From assembly GCF_026339935.1 (NCBI RefSeq), contig NZ_JAPEPX010000001.1:3238001-3302000 (forward strand): 64,000 nt of DNA, written 5' to 3'. Positions 1-7,712 of this stretch are shown piece after piece; within the stretch, counting starts at the first letter, position 1; the number at the start of each line of letters is the position of its first letter. The notes below the pieces were generated by a model that saw only the letters and a list, made by a program, of their open reading frames with translations, did not search any database and was not told the DNA's origin. The translations under genes and the position numbers were made by a program. Source of the DNA: Streptomyces sp. NBC_01551. GTDB taxonomy: Bacteria; Actinomycetota; Actinomycetes; Streptomycetales; Streptomycetaceae.

Positions 1-1
1 G

Positions 2-997
2 CGCGGCGGCAAGGGCGTGCGCGGCACGAAGCTGAAGCAGGACGACCTGGTCGACCACTTCTTCGTCTCGACCACGCACCACTGGCTGCTGTTCTTCACG
101 AACAAGGGCCGGGTCTACCGCTCCAAGGCGTACGAGCTGCCGGACGCGGGCCGTGACGCGCGCGGGCAGCACGTGGCGAACCTGCTGGCCTTCCAGCCGG
201 ACGAGAAGATCGCGCAGATCCTCGCGATCCGCGACTACGAGGCCGCGCCGTACCTGATCCTGGCCACCAAGGGCGGCCTGGTGAAGAAGACGGCGCTCAA
301 GGACTACGACTCGCCCCGTTCGGGTGGCGTCATCGCGATCAACCTCCGGGAGACGGAGGAGGGCAGCGACGACGAGCTGATCGGCGCCGAGCTGGTGTCC
401 GCCGAGGACGACCTGCTGCTGATCAGCAAGAAGGCGCAGTCGATCCGCTTTACGGCGACCGACGAGGCGCTGCGTCCGATGGGCCGCGCGACCTCGGGCG
501 TGAAGGGCATGAGCTTCCGCGAAGGCGACGAGCTGCTGTCCATGAGCGTGGTGCGGCCGGGTACGTTCGTCTTCACCGCGACCGACGGCGGCTACGCCAA
601 GCGGACGCCGGTGGACGAGTACCGCGTCCAGGGCCGTGGCGGCCTGGGCATCAAGGCCGCGAAGATCGTGGAGGACCGCGGTTCGCTCGTCGGGGCCCTG
701 GTTGTGGACGAAACGGACGAGATTCTCGCCATCACGCTCGGCGGTGGTGTGATTCGCACGCGAGTCAACGAAGTCAGGGAGACCGGCCGTGACACCATGG
801 GCGTCCAGCTGATCAATCTGGGCAAGCGGGATGCCGTGGTGGGTATCGCGCGTAACGCCGAGGCCGGTCAGGATGCTGACGAGGTCGACGAGAACGACAT
901 CGACATCGATACCGAGACGACCGAGGCGGCAGTCGAAGGACAGCCTGCCGAGGCCGCCGAGGGCACGTCGCCTTCGGCAGGGGAGCACGAGGAGTAA
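2..997 (+). CDS. gyrA: DNA gyrase subunit A, C-terminal part (5' end outside window)
   Basis: About 331 C-terminal residues of GyrA, the DNA-wrapping subunit of gyrase that introduces negative supercoils. The visible reading frame opens with RGGKGVRG, the core of the GyrA-box that DNA wraps around, so the window starts inside the beta-pinwheel domain. Pinwheel blade repeats follow (for example [47 protein letters not shown]). After the pinwheel comes an acidic, disordered tail of about 45 residues rich in Asp and Glu, common in actinobacterial GyrA. The N-terminal breakage-reunion domain with the active-site Tyr lies upstream of the window. The next gene starts 3 bases after the stop, indicating co-transcription. 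Identification is secure. Confidence 0.97.
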   Translation, partial: RGGKGVRGTKLKQDDLVDHFFVSTTHHWLLFFTNKGRVYRSKAYELPDAGRDARGQHVANLLAFQPDEKIAQILAIRDYEAAPYLILATKGGLVKKTALKDYDSPRSGGVIAINLRETEEGSDDELIGAELVSAEDDLLLISKKAQSIRFTATDEALRPMGRATSGVKGMSFREGDELLSMSVVRPGTFVFTATDGGYAKRTPVDEYRVQGRGGLGIKAAKIVEDRGSLVGALVVDETDEILAITLGGGVIRTRVNEVRETGRDTMGVQLINLGKRDAVVGIARNAEAGQDADEVDENDIDIDTETTEAAVEGQPAEAAEGTSPSAGEHEE

Positions 998-999
998 GC

Positions 1000-1755
1000 G
1001 TGAGTGGAGCCACGGGCGCCGGACCGGCCAAGACTGGAGCGGACGGTGCCCGTGGCCCCGCCGCAGACTCCCAGGGTGGGGACAGCACCGCCGATGGCAG
1101 GGGGACAACCGTGACGGATACCCGAGGACCGCAGCCGAAGCCGAAGACCGGCTCGAAGGCGGGCGCGGGCAAGAGCTCGGACGCGGGCAAGGGCTCGGGC
1201 ACGGCGGCCGCCAGCGCCGGCTCCGGGGCCGGCGCAGCCGCGAGTGCGGGCGGCGCGCAGCCGTACCAGCCGCCGCAGGCCTACCAGGCGCCCTCGGGCC
1301 CGGGTGCGCCGCGCGTCGGCGCTGAGGGCCCGGCGGCCGCCGGGGGGCAGAAGAAGGCCCGTCCGGCGGTCCGTACGGCGCCCAGGACGCGCAAGGCGCG
1401 GCTGCGGGTGGCGAAGGCCGACCCGTGGTCGGTGATGAAGGTCAGCTTCCTGCTGTCCATCGCGCTGGGCGTGTGCACCATCGTGGCGTCGGCGGTGCTG
1501 TGGATGGTCATGGACGCCATGGGCGTCTTCTCGACCGTCGGCGGCACCATCAGCGAGGCCACCGGGTCGAACGAGGGCAACGGCTTCGACCTGCAGTCGT
1601 TCCTGTCGCTGCCGCGCGTCCTCATCTTCACGTCGGTGATCGCGGTCATCGACGTGGTGCTGGCGACGGCACTGGCGACGCTGGGCGCGTTCATCTACAA
1701 CCTGTCGGCAGGGTTCGTCGGCGGTGTGGAGCTGACGCTCGCCGAGGACGAGTGA
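1000..1755 (+). CDS. DUF3566 family transmembrane protein
   Basis: A 251-residue protein starting at a GTG two bases after the gyrA stop. The first ~130 residues are a Gly/Ala/Pro/Lys-rich, probably disordered cytoplasmic tail. The conserved C-terminal domain begins near KADPWSVMKVSF and has two membrane segments at about residues 148-170 and 208-233, ending in an acidic tail. A DUF3566 protein directly after gyrA is a standard actinobacterial arrangement (mycobacterial CwsA lies in the same neighbourhood). The family has no established biochemical function, and the link to gyrase is only positional. The length of the N-terminal tail is typical for Streptomyces. Confidence 0.88.
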   Translation: MSGATGAGPAKTGADGARGPAADSQGGDSTADGRGTTVTDTRGPQPKPKTGSKAGAGKSSDAGKGSGTAAASAGSGAGAAASAGGAQPYQPPQAYQAPSGPGAPRVGAEGPAAAGGQKKARPAVRTAPRTRKARLRVAKADPWSVMKVSFLLSIALGVCTIVASAVLWMVMDAMGVFSTVGGTISEATGSNEGNGFDLQSFLSLPRVLIFTSVIAVIDVVLATALATLGAFIYNLSAGFVGGVELTLAEDE

Positions 1756-1796
1756 CCCGCTGATTGACCTGCGCGGACGCCCGGCAGGAACGGATT

Positions 1797-1825
1797 TTGG
1801 CGGGACCGCGTCTGTGCGCTAATCT
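1797..1825 (+). promoter_or_regulatory. candidate promoter for tRNA-Ile
   Basis: A TTGGCG hexamer (1797-1802), a 17-base spacer and TAATCT (1820-1825) resemble a housekeeping sigma (HrdB-type) -35/-10 pair. They lie 25 bases upstream of the mature tRNA-Ile 5' end. Both hexamers match only partly, so this is a guess from spacing and position. Confidence 0.35.
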
Positions 1826-1850
1826 TCAGGAGTCAGCGCGCAGCGCGGAT

Positions 1851-1924
1851 GGGGCTATAGCTCAGTTGGTTAGAGCGCATCCCTGATAAGGATGAGGCCA
1901 CAGGTTCAAATCCTGTTAGCCCCA
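1851..1924 (+). tRNA. tRNA-Ile (anticodon GAT)
   Basis: A 74-base cloverleaf. The acceptor stem GGGGCTA (1851-1857) pairs with TAGCCCC (1917-1923), with A1924 as discriminator. The anticodon loop CTGATAA carries GAT at 1885-1887, and the T-arm contains the conserved GGTTCAAATCC. The CCA end is not encoded, as is frequent in Streptomyces. A rho-independent terminator follows 9 bases later. Confidence 0.97.
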
Positions 1925-1932
1925 CAGTGTCG

Positions 1933-1964
1933 AAGACCCCCAGGCCCACCGGCCCGGGGGTCTT
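1933..1964 (+). terminator. rho-independent terminator after tRNA-Ile
   Basis: The perfect inverted repeat AAGACCCCC (1933-1941) / GGGGGTCTT (1956-1964) with a 14-base loop is followed by TTG. It directly follows the tRNA and should end its transcript. Confidence 0.85.
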
Positions 1965-2138
1965 TGTCGTTGGGTCAGTTGACGGCCGGCGGTGCTCGGC
2001 CGAGGGCCGGTCGGTGGGCGCGGTGGCGGACCCGGTGGTGTGCCCGGCGGAGGCTTCCCAGGTAACCGATCGGTATCGGTCGGTGTGTATTGTTGGCCGC
2101 CAGAAGTCCCCAACGTCAACGAAAGACGAGGTCGCGCG

Positions 2139-2273
2139 GTGAAGAAGCTGCTCCTGGTCGCACTGGCCGCCATCGGCGGGCTCCTCGTGTACCGCCAGAT
2201 CCAGGCGGACCGCGCCGAGCAGGACCTGTGGACGGAGGCAACCGACTCCGTGCCTTCTGGTTCCGGTGTGTGA
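2139..2273 (+). CDS. DLW-39 family small membrane protein
   Basis: A 44-residue protein starting at GTG with a GACGAGG ribosome-binding site about 8 bases upstream. It has one membrane segment near residues 3-18 (LLLVALAAIGGLLVYR), then the charged stretch QADRAEQDLW that carries the Asp-Leu-Trp signature naming the family. The family is restricted to actinobacteria, lies downstream of gyrA and tRNA-Ile in Streptomyces, and has no known function. A terminator hairpin follows 21 bases after the stop, so it is probably monocistronic. It is easy to miss in automatic gene calling because of its size. Confidence 0.82.
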   Translation: MKKLLLVALAAIGGLLVYRQIQADRAEQDLWTEATDSVPSGSGV

Positions 2274-2294
2274 GACCCGAGATTGATCTCATGG

Positions 2295-2324
2295 AGCCCC
2301 GGTTGCCGCTGCGGCCGGGGCTTT
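2295..2324 (+). terminator. terminator after the DLW-39 gene
   Basis: The inverted repeat AGCCCCGG (2295-2302) / CCGGGGCT (2315-2322), with a loop of about 12 bases, is followed by TTG. Confidence 0.75.
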
Positions 2325-2394
2325 GTGCTGTTCTGTGACGAAAAATTGCGGTATGCAAAGATTTGGCTTGCGCTAGCAAATGCGGGGTGGCGTG

Positions 2395-3705
2395 ATGGGT
2401 CGGGTACGGGGAACAGCGCTGGCCGGGGCGATGGCCCTGGCACTGGCCGTGATCGGTCCGCCCGGAGCCGCGTACGCCGCGACGCCGTCCCCGCAGGCGG
2501 GCCCGGCCTACCGTCCGGCCGAGGACGCCAGGAAGGTCGAGGGAAAGCCCACCACCGCGGACGCCCCGCTGCTGGACGTGGGGGCGGTCTACGCGGACAC
2601 CCTCGGGCCCGAGGAGCGTCTCTACCGGCTCAATCTCGACGACAAGTCCAGCGTGTACGTCTCCGCCGTCGTCCAGCCGCCGCAAGGCGCCAAGGTCGGC
2701 TACGGCGACGGCATCGAGGTGGAGATCATCACCACCGAGGGGCGGCGCTGCCAGAACAACGCCGGCCGGGCCGGTTTCGGTTACGACCCCGTCCCCATCA
2801 GCGCCGTGGCCGTACGGCGGCTGGAGGAGGACGCCGAATGCCAGGGCCAGGGCACCTACTTCGCGCGCGTCACCCGTACCGCCGCCAAGGACTCCGACCG
2901 GCGGGCGTGGCCCGTCGAGCTGAAGATCCAGCGCGAACCCGGCCTCGGCACCGGCAGCGCCCCGACCACCGCGCCCAGCGTCTGGCCCTCCGCCTCCCCC
3001 GCGCTGCCCGGCACCGACCCGGTGGCCCGCACCGGCGGCACCGGCTTCAACGACGCCCGGGCCCTGGACAGCGGGGTGTGGCGCGACGAGCTGCGGCCCG
3101 GGCAGACCCGCTACTACCGGGTCCCCCTCGACTGGGGCCAGCAGCTCGGGCTCAGCGCGGAGATCGCCAAGGCCAGGATGACCAAGGAGTACGGCTCCGC
3201 CTCCAACGGGCTCTCCGTCACGCTCTACAGCCCCTACCGCGCGCTGGTCGACTCCAAGGACACCTCCTACGACGGCAAGCAGGCGGGCGTGACCCTGCCG
3301 AAGACGGCGCCCGTCGCCTACGAGAACCGCTTCTCGGACGACGCCGAGGTGCGCGGGACGCGGCTGGCCGGCTGGTACTACGTGGCCGTGACCCTGGGCG
3401 GAAAGGTCGCGGAGTTCACCGAGGACGCGACGCCCGTTCCGCTGACGCTGCGCCTCCAGGTCAGCGGAGGCCCGGCCAAGGCGCCCGCGTACAAGGAGAG
3501 CCTGGGCGCGGCCGGGTTCGGGGTCGGCGCCGACGAGCGGTCCGCCGCCAAGGACGGGCTCACCGCGCCGGAGGCCGCAGAGGCCGCCGAGAACCTCTCG
3601 GTGATGCGGGTCGTGGCCGGGGCCGGGTTCGGCGCCGGGACGCTGCTGCTGCTCGTGCTGGGCGGGTGGATCCTGCTGGCACGGCGGGGGCGCGGGACCG
3701 CGTGA
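2395..3705 (+). CDS. secreted protein with C-terminal membrane anchor, unknown function
   Basis: A 436-residue protein. I chose the ATG at 2395 (GGGGTGG upstream) because an in-frame ATG at 2380 adds only five unlikely residues. An N-terminal signal peptide (Arg-rich start, hydrophobic ALAGAMALALAVIG, likely cleavage after AYA) leads into a ~370-residue extracytoplasmic region. A hydrophobic segment near residues 410-430 (GAGFGAGTLLLLVLGGWILL) and a short basic tail end it, giving a type I topology. I recognise no catalytic motif. The repeated 'ETRYYRV..LDWGQQL'-like beta-rich stretches suggest carbohydrate- or protein-binding beta-sandwich domains, which is inference only. It faces a Ser/Thr kinase gene tail to tail across a tandem repeat. 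Confidence 0.72.
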   Translation: MGRVRGTALAGAMALALAVIGPPGAAYAATPSPQAGPAYRPAEDARKVEGKPTTADAPLLDVGAVYADTLGPEERLYRLNLDDKSSVYVSAVVQPPQGAKVGYGDGIEVEIITTEGRRCQNNAGRAGFGYDPVPISAVAVRRLEEDAECQGQGTYFARVTRTAAKDSDRRAWPVELKIQREPGLGTGSAPTTAPSVWPSASPALPGTDPVARTGGTGFNDARALDSGVWRDELRPGQTRYYRVPLDWGQQLGLSAEIAKARMTKEYGSASNGLSVTLYSPYRALVDSKDTSYDGKQAGVTLPKTAPVAYENRFSDDAEVRGTRLAGWYYVAVTLGGKVAEFTEDATPVPLTLRLQVSGGPAKAPAYKESLGAAGFGVGADERSAAKDGLTAPEAAEAAENLSVMRVVAGAGFGAGTLLLLVLGGWILLARRGRGTA

Positions 3706-3756
3706 CCGCATCTGCGTGACCTCGTCCGCGTGACCGCATCTGCGTGACCGCATCCG
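3701..3756. repeat. 14-bp tandem repeat between convergent genes
   Basis: Four 14-base units related to CGTGACCGCATCTG (3701-3714, 3715-3728, 3729-3742, 3743-3756), followed by degenerate partial copies to about 3780. The array begins at the 3' end of the secreted-protein gene and its degenerate end covers the last codons of the facing kinase gene, so copy-number change could alter both C-termini. Confidence 0.85.
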
Positions 3757-3766
3757 CGTGGCGTGA

Positions 3767-5053
3767 CTACATCTGCGTGAGGGCCCAGACGCCGACGGCG
3801 AAGCAGAGCAGCGCCGCCGCGAGGATCCCGGCGGTGACCGGGCGCGGGGGCGGGGCGATCCCGCCGCGGCGGGGTGCCGGGGCCACCGGCGGTACGGGCA
3901 GGGGCGTCGTCGGGGTTGTCGGCGTCGGCGTCGGCGGCGGGAGGTGGAAGCTGCCCGTCAGGGACGGCTCGTACGCCGCCGCGGGCGGCGGCCCGAACCC
4001 GGCGGGCGGGATGGTGGGAGGCGCCGTGGGCGGTGCGGCGGGCGGTGCGGCGTAGGCCGTGGCGGCCGTGGCGCGCGGATCGGTCCGGGTCGGCTCGGCG
4101 GCGGCGGTGGTGGTGCCCGCCGGTGCCGGGACCGTGGCGGCCGTCGTCGCCTCCGGGGTCGGGGCGGCCGTGCTCGACGGCCCTTGGGGGCCGAATCCGG
4201 CCGGGAGCGGGCCGAGTTGGTCGAACACCTCCACCGGGAACTCGTCCGGCGAGGACGCGGGCAACAGCTCGGCGGCCTCGGCAAGGGCCTTGCGGGCCCC
4301 TGTGGCGGTCCGGAAGCGGCTGTGGGGCTCCGGCTGCAAGAGGTTCGCGATGACGTCCCACAGGGGCGCGGGGACGCCCTCGGGGGCGCCGGGGGTGCCA
4401 TGGGCGAGGTAGTGCTCCACCAGGGCCTGGGAATCGGGCTTGCTGCCCGTCAGGAGGTAGAGCGCGACCAGCCCGACGGCGAAGAGGTCGGCGGGGAAGT
4501 CGGGCTCGGCGCCCAGCATTTGCTCGGGGGCGAAATAACCGGGAGTGCCCACCACGTAGTTGGTCTCGGTGAGCCGGGGCTCGCCCTTGCGCATCGAGAT
4601 ACCGAAGTCGGACAGCCGCAGGTGCGGCCGTCCGGTTCCGGTGGCCTCCATCAGGATGTTGGCCGGTTTGATGTCGCGGTGGACGACCCCCTCCGCGTGC
4701 ACCGCGGACAGCCCGGACAGGAGCTGGTCGAGCAGCGTGCAGACGAACCGGGGAGGCAGCGGCCCGTAGTCCCCGATCACGTGGGCGAGGGATCCGCCGG
4801 CGACGAGGTCCATCGTGAACAGGACCTTGTCGTCGTCCGCGGCCCAGCTGGCGGGGGCCAGTACGTGCGGGTGGTCGATGCGCAGCGCCTGCTCGCGGAC
4901 GAACCGCAGCAGGGTGTGGGCGTCGCTCTGCAGCAGCACCTTCGCGGCGACGTACCGGCGGCGCCGGTGGTCCCAGGCGCGCCACACGGCGCCGGCACCG
5001 CCGCGCCCGATCGGATCGACCAACTCGTACCGACCGGCGAAGACCTCACCCAT
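3767..5053 (-). CDS. eukaryotic-type Ser/Thr protein kinase, tail-anchored
   Basis: A 428-residue kinase. The catalytic domain (about residues 8-265) shows the Gly-rich loop GRGGAG (16-21), ATP-anchoring Lys38, catalytic loop HRDIKPAN (125-132), DFG (149-151) and the P+1 region VGTPGY (168-173), so it should be active. A Pro/Ala/Thr-rich linker of about 130 residues follows. One membrane segment lies at the very C-terminus (about 407-426) with only a few residues beyond it, so there is no outside sensor domain, unlike PknB. The upstream XRE regulator gene ends 36 bases before the start, so the two are probably co-transcribed and the regulator is a candidate substrate or partner. Confidence 0.9.
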   Translation of the reverse strand: MGEVFAGRYELVDPIGRGGAGAVWRAWDHRRRRYVAAKVLLQSDAHTLLRFVREQALRIDHPHVLAPASWAADDDKVLFTMDLVAGGSLAHVIGDYGPLPPRFVCTLLDQLLSGLSAVHAEGVVHRDIKPANILMEATGTGRPHLRLSDFGISMRKGEPRLTETNYVVGTPGYFAPEQMLGAEPDFPADLFAVGLVALYLLTGSKPDSQALVEHYLAHGTPGAPEGVPAPLWDVIANLLQPEPHSRFRTATGARKALAEAAELLPASSPDEFPVEVFDQLGPLPAGFGPQGPSSTAAPTPEATTAATVPAPAGTTTAAAEPTRTDPRATAATAYAAPPAAPPTAPPTIPPAGFGPPPAAAYEPSLTGSFHLPPPTPTPTTPTTPLPVPPVAPAPRRGGIAPPPRPVTAGILAAALLCFAVGVWALTQM

Positions 5054-5089
5054 CGCTGCGCCCGTCCCCCGTCACCCTCGTCGTCCGCG

Positions 5090-5638
5090 TCAGTTCTGGT
5101 GTGCCTCGTAGTGGGCCACCGCGTCGGCGGTGCGGCCCGCGCCGTACACCCGGAGGAACTCTGCCAGTTCCGGGTGGCTGGGAGCGAGGGTGTCCGCCGC
5201 GTCGATGATGTCGCCGGCCGCCGAGACCGAGCGGAGCAGCGACTGGATCTCCCGGACGACCCGCTTGACGGTCGGTGCGCCGGAGTTGGTGGCGGTCTGG
5301 CCGCTGTTGCTGAGGACGGAGCCCCCCTGGGTCTTCTTGATCTCGTCCATCCGGTCGGTGGCCTCCACCGCGCTGACGCTCCCGTCGGCCACCTGACCCG
5401 CGAGGTCCTGGAGGGCCTGGACCCGCTGGACCACGGCCGGGTTCCCGATCTTGGCGCGCTGGCCGCTCATCAGCTGGGACAGCATCGGCGCCGACAGCCC
5501 GAGGACGGCAGCGAGGCGAGCCTGGTTCAGGCCGAGGTCATCTATGAGCCGGCGGAAGAGCGCCCCCAGCGGCTCCCCGTACCAACTGCGCTGAAGCTCC
5601 CTGGCTCTGGCCGTGGCCTCTTGCTGTACTGCGTCCAC
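5090..5638 (-). CDS. XRE-type helix-turn-helix DNA-binding protein
   Basis: A 182-residue protein. I chose GTG at 5638 because GGGGAG lies 6-11 bases upstream; longer in-frame starts lack a good ribosome-binding site. The helix-turn-helix is near residues 30-60 (LNQARLAAVLGLSAPMLSQLMSG). A helical region and a Ser/Thr-rich linker (SNSGQTATNSGAPT) with several possible phosphorylation sites follow. The C-terminal ~55 residues look helical. It lies 36 bases upstream of a Ser/Thr kinase on the same strand. A kinase-regulator operon suggests that phosphorylation controls the regulator, but the sequence alone does not prove this. Confidence 0.82.
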   Translation of the reverse strand: MDAVQQEATARARELQRSWYGEPLGALFRRLIDDLGLNQARLAAVLGLSAPMLSQLMSGQRAKIGNPAVVQRVQALQDLAGQVADGSVSAVEATDRMDEIKKTQGGSVLSNSGQTATNSGAPTVKRVVREIQSLLRSVSAAGDIIDAADTLAPSHPELAEFLRVYGAGRTADAVAHYEAHQN

Positions 5639-5799
5639 TCTTACTACTCCCCTTCGCTGGTGCGAACCTCGCGAGCATCTTACGGAGAGTGGTCGCGCGT
5701 GGGGAGTCCCTATCATTTTGCGGGATGAGGGGGTACACCCGGTACTCTGTTCTGCGGAACGACCAATCCCTCCCGGGGGACGGTCGCGTCCGGTTCCAC

Positions 5800-5872
5800 G
5801 GGGCTTTAGCTCAGTTGGTAGAGCGCTGCCTTTGCAAGGCAGATGTCAGGAGTTCGAATCTCCTAAGCTCCA
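5800..5872 (+). tRNA. tRNA-Ala (anticodon TGC)
   Basis: A 73-base cloverleaf. The acceptor 5' strand GGGGCTT (5800-5806) pairs, with one G-T pair, with AAGCTCC (5865-5871); A5872 is the discriminator. The anticodon stem CTGCC/GGCAG closes the loop TTTGCAA with TGC at 5833-5835. No encoded CCA. A strong terminator follows within 8 bases. Confidence 0.97.
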
Positions 5873-5879
5873 CAACGAT

Positions 5880-5920
5880 AAAGGTCCCCTGACCTGCGGA
5901 AACGCGGTCAGGGGACCTTT
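5880..5920 (+). terminator. rho-independent terminator after tRNA-Ala
   Basis: A perfect 15-bp inverted repeat, AAAGGTCCCCTGACC / GGTCAGGGGACCTTT, with an 11-base loop and a short T run. It immediately precedes the parS site at 5923. Confidence 0.9.
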
Positions 5921-5922
5921 CG

Positions 5923-5938
5923 TGTTTCACGTGAAACA
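5923..5938. promoter_or_regulatory. parS centromere-like site, perfect 16-bp consensus
   Basis: TGTTTCACGTGAAACA is a perfect palindrome and an exact match to the conserved bacterial parS sequence bound by ParB. Streptomyces carries about 20 such sites around oriC, with core GTTTCACGTGAAAC. This copy is intergenic, between the tRNA-Ala terminator and the LysM gene. Confidence 0.93.
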
Positions 5939-6213
5939 TCCGCCGCGGCGGGGGCCGGGTGAGCGGGTGGGCGCCGCCGGGCCAGGGCCAAGTGATGCCC
6001 GGCGCCGAGGGATTCGGTCGGGAGGCGACCGACGGAGGCCAGGGGCTGCGGAGCGCGCTGAGGCCCGGCCCCCCGAAGGCCCCCGGCGCCCTCGGCGGGC
6101 TCGTGCGGGGATCCCCCGGATGGGTCAGTCGTGGGGACGGGTGGGGTGGTGTGGCCGACAGTGGGGGGAGGCGCTCAGCCCAGGGGGCCACACCACGCCG
6201 GAGGCGTATACGC

Positions 6214-6771
6214 ATGGGAATCTTCGACTTCCTGAAATCCGACAAGAAGAAGGCGCACGAGGCCGCCGACAAGACGAAGGAGCAGCTGGAGCAGCAGGCC
6301 GCCGCGACGTCGGCTCCCGCGGCGGGCTCACCCTCCGCCATGGGCGGGAAGTACGTGGACGCCGCCGAGGCCACCAAGGCCGCCGCCGAGCGCATGGCCG
6401 CGTCGGCGCCGCCGAAGCCCGTGACGCACACGCCCACCCCCGGGTCGGCCGCGCACAAGTCCGTCCCGGCGGCCCCCGAACCCCCCGCCACGCACTCCAG
6501 GCCGGCGCCGCCGCAGGCCATGCACGCGCCGCACACGCCCACGCCCGGGTCGGCGGCGCACAAGTCGGTCCCGGCGGCCCCCACGAAGCCCGCGCCCGCC
6601 GCCAAGAAGCGCACGTACACCGTCAAGTCCGGTGACTCGCTCTCCGCGATCGCCCGCCGCGAGCTCGGCAACGAGGCGCGCTGGCGCGAGCTCTACGCCA
6701 TGAACCGGGGCGTCGTCGGTTCCAACCCCGACCTCATCCGGCCGGGCATGGTCCTCACCCTCCCGAATTGA
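6214..6771 (+). CDS. LysM domain protein
   Basis: A 185-residue protein with GGAGG at 6200-6204, nine bases before the chosen ATG. The N-terminus (GIFDFLKSDKKKAHEAADK) is hydrophilic and helical with no signal peptide visible. The middle is a Pro/Ala-rich linker in which HTPTPGSAAHKSVPAAP occurs twice. The C-terminal ~50 residues are a canonical LysM (YTVKSGDSLSAIARRELGN...PDLIRPGMVLTLP), which binds N-acetylglucosamine polymers such as peptidoglycan. Without an export signal, its route to the wall is unclear; these short Streptomyces LysM proteins are also found in cytosolic fractions. The intergenic stretch upstream (5939-6213) holds no other convincing gene. Confidence 0.85.
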   Translation: MGIFDFLKSDKKKAHEAADKTKEQLEQQAAATSAPAAGSPSAMGGKYVDAAEATKAAAERMAASAPPKPVTHTPTPGSAAHKSVPAAPEPPATHSRPAPPQAMHAPHTPTPGSAAHKSVPAAPTKPAPAAKKRTYTVKSGDSLSAIARRELGNEARWRELYAMNRGVVGSNPDLIRPGMVLTLPN

Positions 6772-6784
6772 CCTTCCCCGCCCA

Positions 6785-6820
6785 CGCCAAAGGGGCCCGG
6801 ATGCGTTCGGGCCCCTGGCG
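6785..6820. terminator. bidirectional terminator hairpin
   Basis: The inverted repeat GGGGCCCG / CGGGCCCC, extended by CGCCA on the left and TGGCG on the right, lies between convergent genes and probably ends both transcripts. Confidence 0.75.
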
Positions 6821-6849
6821 TGGAGGTGCGGGAAGAGGTGCGGGGAGGG

Positions 6850-7536
6850 CTACTTGTCGTCCGTGGACGTGCGCGCCTCGCGTTCCTTCTCCGCCAGTTC
6901 GTCGTCGAAGCTCGCCGGCTCCGCGTCCTGCGCCGACAGCTCCGTCGCCGCGGGCGGCTCGACCAGCCAGTCCGGGTTCGACTGCTGGTCCCACCACCGC
7001 CACGCGAGGTAGGCGCCGCCCGCCACCAGGCCGATCACGGCCACGCCCTTGCAGAGCCGGCCCAGGCGCGCCCGCCGTTCCTGGCGCCGCACCAGCCGTC
7101 GTACCTCTTCGGCCGACACCTGGCCGCGCAGCGCCGCCATGGCCGCCACCGACCGCGACGCGGCCTCCTCGGCCATCGGCTGGGCCGCGGCGATCGCGCT
7201 CTCGATGCGCGGCTGGGTGTACTCGGCCGCCTGCCTGGCAGCCCGGCGGGTCTCGTGGACCGCCTTCGTCGCCGCCCGGTCCACGTGCGGCGGCACGTGC
7301 GCGCGGGCGGCCTGCATCCGGGGGTGCAGATGGGTGTCGTACGTCGTACGCGCGTGTCGCGAGGCTTCCGCGGCCGCGTGCGACACCAGCGGCGCCAGCC
7401 GCTCGTTCGCCTCCTGCGCGTACTGCACAGCCGCGCCCCTGGCGCTTTCCGCGTACGGCGCCACCACTTCCGCGGCGTGTTTCACGGTGTCCCTGGCGCT
7501 TTCGGCGGCCAGGCGCGCGCTGTCCTTGCGGGTCAC
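6850..7536 (-). CDS. DUF5324 family protein, single-pass membrane
   Basis: A 228-residue protein. I chose GTG at 7536 because GAGGAGGA lies just upstream; an upstream GTG at 7563 would put that site inside the gene. The first ~150 residues are Ala-rich amphipathic helix with repeated pattern (ARLAAESARDTVKHAAEVVAPYAESARG...), resembling apolipoprotein- or phasin-like helical proteins. A membrane segment follows at about residues 160-180 (GVAVIGLVAGGAYLAWRWW), then a short acidic tail. DUF5324 is a Streptomyces family without known function. The topology suggests an elongated cytoplasmic helical domain tethered to the membrane. Confidence 0.83.
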   Translation of the reverse strand: MTRKDSARLAAESARDTVKHAAEVVAPYAESARGAAVQYAQEANERLAPLVSHAAAEASRHARTTYDTHLHPRMQAARAHVPPHVDRAATKAVHETRRAARQAAEYTQPRIESAIAAAQPMAEEAASRSVAAMAALRGQVSAEEVRRLVRRQERRARLGRLCKGVAVIGLVAGGAYLAWRWWDQQSNPDWLVEPPAATELSAQDAEPASFDDELAEKEREARTSTDDK

Positions 7537-7712
7537 GGGATCCTCCTCCTCGGTGGCGGACACAGTTCACCTTTCCACCCTTTGTCGGATCATGCCTGCC
7601 ATATCGCTGAGAGGCATGCGCGACAGGGCATACGGGTGGACGAATTTCTGTGCCGGGATGCGCTCCGTGGGAGTATCTGAAACCGACAGTGCTGACTATG
7701 GAAGGCAGATCC

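Noticed and set aside
2065..2083. ACCGATCGGTATCGGTCGG upstream of the DLW-39 gene, resembling the paa operator
   Set aside because: It contains the palindrome ACCGATCGGT but not the spacing of the three CCGAACGATCGG-type sites, and there is no functional link.
2116..3753. A long minus-strand open frame opposite the secreted protein gene
   Set aside because: GC-rich antisense shadow: the translation is Gly/Arg-rich without domains, and the plus strand has a signal peptide and membrane anchor.
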